Positions 39,740 through 41,132 of a stretch of 41,132 bases of DNA are shown here, piece by piece. This stretch comes from an uncultured Collinsella sp. (GTDB taxonomy: Bacteria; Actinomycetota; Coriobacteriia; Coriobacteriales; Coriobacteriaceae). Below the pieces are notes generated by a model. It did not search any database and had not been told where the DNA came from. It saw only the letters and a list, made by a program, of their open reading frames with translations. Where the stretch lies: positions 1 to 41,132 of the forward strand of contig CAUAEH010000013.1 in NCBI GenBank assembly GCA_958427975.1, written 5' to 3'. Made by a program: the position numbers and the translations under genes. Position 1 is the stretch's first letter. Every line of letters begins with the position of its first letter.

Positions 39740-39876
39740 CTGACGCTGCAAACGCCCCTAAGCGGCAATCTGGCGTTCAATCGTCGGTCGCGTACAAAAG
39801 TACGCTTCCCTCCTCTTTCACGTCACCTTGCTCGCTTAGGGACGTTTTCGCTGACGTGAGCTCAACCTGCGACGGT
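39740..39876 (+). ncRNA. Structured 3'-UTR element, copy 3 (after niaR)
   Basis: Begins 1 nt after the niaR stop with CTGACGCTGC and has no P0. P1: AACGCCCCTAAGCG (39751-39764) with CGCTTAGGGACGTT (39833-39846), one mismatch. P2: GCGTAC-AAAA-GTACGC (39790-39805). It shares TTCAATCGTCGG and CCTCCTCTTTCA with copy 4, and the 3' words CGCTGAC and AACCTGCGACG with copies 4 and 1. Confidence 0.6.
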
Positions 39877-39893
39877 GCCAAATTGGTTATCCG

Positions 39894-39940
39894 CACGAAA
39901 AAAAGAGGCCTCCGCGGCGATGCGGGGGCCTCCTTTTTGT
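39894..39940. terminator. Bidirectional terminator between niaR and ferredoxin
   Basis: GAGGCCTCCGC and GCGGGGGCCTC form an 11-bp stem (one G-T) around GGCGAT, flanked by seven or more A on the left and CTTTTTG on the right. It can end transcripts from both convergent genes. Confidence 0.88.
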
Positions 39941-39977
39941 GCACGGTGTACTTGTGAGTGTGCAAGTGGGGGAGTTG

Positions 39978-40163
39978 TTACTCCTCGACGATCTCGGTGA
40001 TCGCGCCGGCGGGGCAAGCGTCCTGGCAAGCGCCACAGGCGACGCAGGAATCCTCGTCAGCGACGGTAGCGACGTCCTGGAGCTCCAGAACGCCAGCGGG
40101 GCAGGAGTCGACGCAAACGCCACAAGCGATGCACTCGTCGGCATCAATTACGGGATGAGCCAT
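39978..40163 (-). CDS. 2[4Fe-4S] ferredoxin
   Basis: A 61-residue bacterial ferredoxin with two CxxCxxCxxxCP motifs: CIACGVCVDSCP and CVACGACQDACP. It carries electrons at low potential for anaerobic enzymes such as pyruvate:ferredoxin oxidoreductase or hydrogenase. The start at 40163 (MAHPVID) follows AGAGGAAA; an open frame up to 40229 has no homology. It is monocistronic. Confidence 0.95.
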   Translation of the reverse strand: MAHPVIDADECIACGVCVDSCPAGVLELQDVATVADEDSCVACGACQDACPAGAITEIVEE

Positions 40164-40229
40164 GGTAGTTTCCTCTCTGTTGACCGACGCTACAGGCGAT
40201 GCGCGCCGGTTTGATTCGGGCAAAAACAT

Positions 40230-40672
40230 ACCACGGGAGCGACCGTTTGCAATACCCTCTGACCGGCATCTTCATACCGTTCGCCGAGTATGCCGCGGCT
40301 TACTAAAAAACATGCAGGTGAGGCCGTTGAGCTGCGCAAATGTTAGCTATAGGTGACTTGAAATATAGGGCGATTGAGCGTGCTTGCGGAAACCGCATCC
40401 CGTAATCCACGTCCAAAACGGGACACAGTTTCAGGCTCGCACCTCAGTCAACTCTACATAGATTTCAATAGATCTGCCGAGAACTCAAACAGCGTATCTA
40501 CCTGCGTATTTGAGAACCTAAACTCTCAGCAATAAGAAATCTTATATGAATTGACTTAGATTTTGTATATTCCGGCCCATAAGGGGATACACTACATCCT
40601 GAAAGACAAGCCGAAGCGCTGCGCGACAGACCGTCGAGGCGGCGCGAACGCAAAAGAGAGAGGGAATTTCTA
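40230..40672. promoter_or_regulatory. Divergent intergenic region, ferredoxin / dnaK
   Basis: 443 bp without a gene. It holds a repeat hairpin at 40387, an interrupted inverted repeat CTCAAA...TTTGAG near 40483-40513, and an AT-rich promoter-like stretch at 40530-40575 (TTGACTTAG, TATATT). I saw neither a CIRCE element nor a clear HspR HAIR site before dnaK. The ribosome site GAGAGAGGG is at 40657-40664. Confidence 0.4.
40387..40434. repeat. CGGAAA...CCCG hairpin repeat, second copy
   Basis: CGGAAACCGCATCCCGT and AAAACGGGACACAGTTTC form an imperfect stem related to the hairpin at 27512-27559 (shared CGGAAA-CGCATCCC and CCAAAACGGGA words). Confidence 0.55.
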
Positions 40673-41132
40673 ATGAGTAAGATTCTTGGTATCGACCTTG
40701 GTACTACTAACTCCGCTATGGCCGTCCTCGAGGGCGGTTCTCCGACCATTATCGTGAACGCCGAGGGCGACCGCACCACCCCGTCCGTTGTTGGCTTCCG
40801 TGCCGACGGTGACCGCGTTGTGGGTAAGGCCGCTAAGAACCAGGCGGTCACCAACCCCAAGAACACCGTGTTCTCTATCAAGCGCTTCATGGGCCGCAAG
40901 TACTCCGAGTGCACCTCCGAGATCAAGACCGTGCCGTATGAGGTCAAGGAGGGCCAGGGTGGCCGTGCCGTCGTCGACATCGAGGGCAAGGATTACACCG
41001 CCGAGCAGGTGAGCGCCATGACGCTCGCGAAGATGAAGGCCGACGCCGAGAAGTACCTGGGCGAGACCGTCACCGACGCCGTCATCACCGTCCCGGCCTA
41101 CTTCAACGACGCCCAGCGGCAGGCCACCACGG
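40673..41132 (+). CDS. dnaK: Chaperone DnaK (3' end cut by window)
   Basis: The first 153 codons of Hsp70/DnaK. The nucleotide-binding signature ILGIDLGTTNSAMAVLEGG is at residues 4-22, and RTTPSVVGF, NTVFSIKRFMGRK and TVPAYFNDAQRQAT follow in the family order. It folds proteins with DnaJ and GrpE, whose genes would be expected beyond the right edge. Codon use is strongly biased to GC-ending codons, as in highly expressed genes. Confidence 0.97.
   Translation, partial: MSKILGIDLGTTNSAMAVLEGGSPTIIVNAEGDRTTPSVVGFRADGDRVVGKAAKNQAVTNPKNTVFSIKRFMGRKYSECTSEIKTVPYEVKEGQGGRAVVDIEGKDYTAEQVSAMTLAKMKADAEKYLGETVTDAVITVPAYFNDAQRQATT

Noticed and set aside
40230..40672. CIRCE or HAIR heat-shock operator before dnaK
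   Set aside because: Neither TTAGCACTC-N9-GAGTGCTAA nor CTTGAGT-N7-ACTCAAG is present; only a loose CTCAAA...TTTGAG inverted repeat was found.

Overview
The window is high-GC, gene-dense bacterial DNA. The gene content suggests an anaerobic gut actinobacterium of the class Coriobacteriia, most like Collinsella. The basis is the membrane-anchored LuxR-type regulator, the PTS-based sugar uptake, the hydrogenase maturation genes with NikR, the NiaR-controlled nadABC operon, and intergenic spaces packed with repeated hairpins. The genus is an inference; there is no rRNA in the window.

Left part (1-19 kb) is carbohydrate metabolism. A partial ribokinase and a nucleoside hydrolase come first. Two convergent LacI regulators follow, their stop codons sharing one CTAG. 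The second is divergent from an operon of an alpha/beta hydrolase, an apiosidase-like glycosidase and a lactose/cellobiose-family PTS (IIC, IIB, IIA). After a terminator come a fucose/arabinose-isomerase-family enzyme, a split transketolase and a glycerol-kinase-type FGGY kinase. A GH1 6-phospho-beta-glucosidase lies at 17.5 kb. Together these read as a possible pathway for apiose-bearing glycosides: phosphorylating import, cytosolic removal of apiose, then isomerase, kinase and transketolase. That matches the logic of the known transketolase route for D-apiose. luxS, a DUF4867 gene and an AAA ATPase flanked by a duplicated DUF4867 tail sit between.

Middle part (19-28 kb) has a membrane LuxR-type regulator, mgtA between two identical hairpin repeats, pyrE, a truncated SIS-domain regulator divergent from a glucose-type EIIA, a lipoprotein and a HAD phosphatase.

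Right part (28-41 kb) has a minus-strand hydrogenase-maturation cluster (small His-rich protein, nikR, hypF, hypC, hypD, hypE), thioredoxin, a degenerate UDG-like gene, the nadA-nadB-nadC-niaR operon behind a 21-bp inverted-repeat operator, a two-cluster ferredoxin and the start of dnaK.

The most unusual non-coding signal is a family of four structured elements (24699, 27083, 29494 and 39740). Each begins 0-5 nt after a stop codon, in the sense orientation of the gene it follows. Sequences differ between copies but base pairing is kept by compensatory changes, so this looks like an undescribed 3'-UTR structural element. Coordinates of small sites were counted by hand and may be off by one or two bases.
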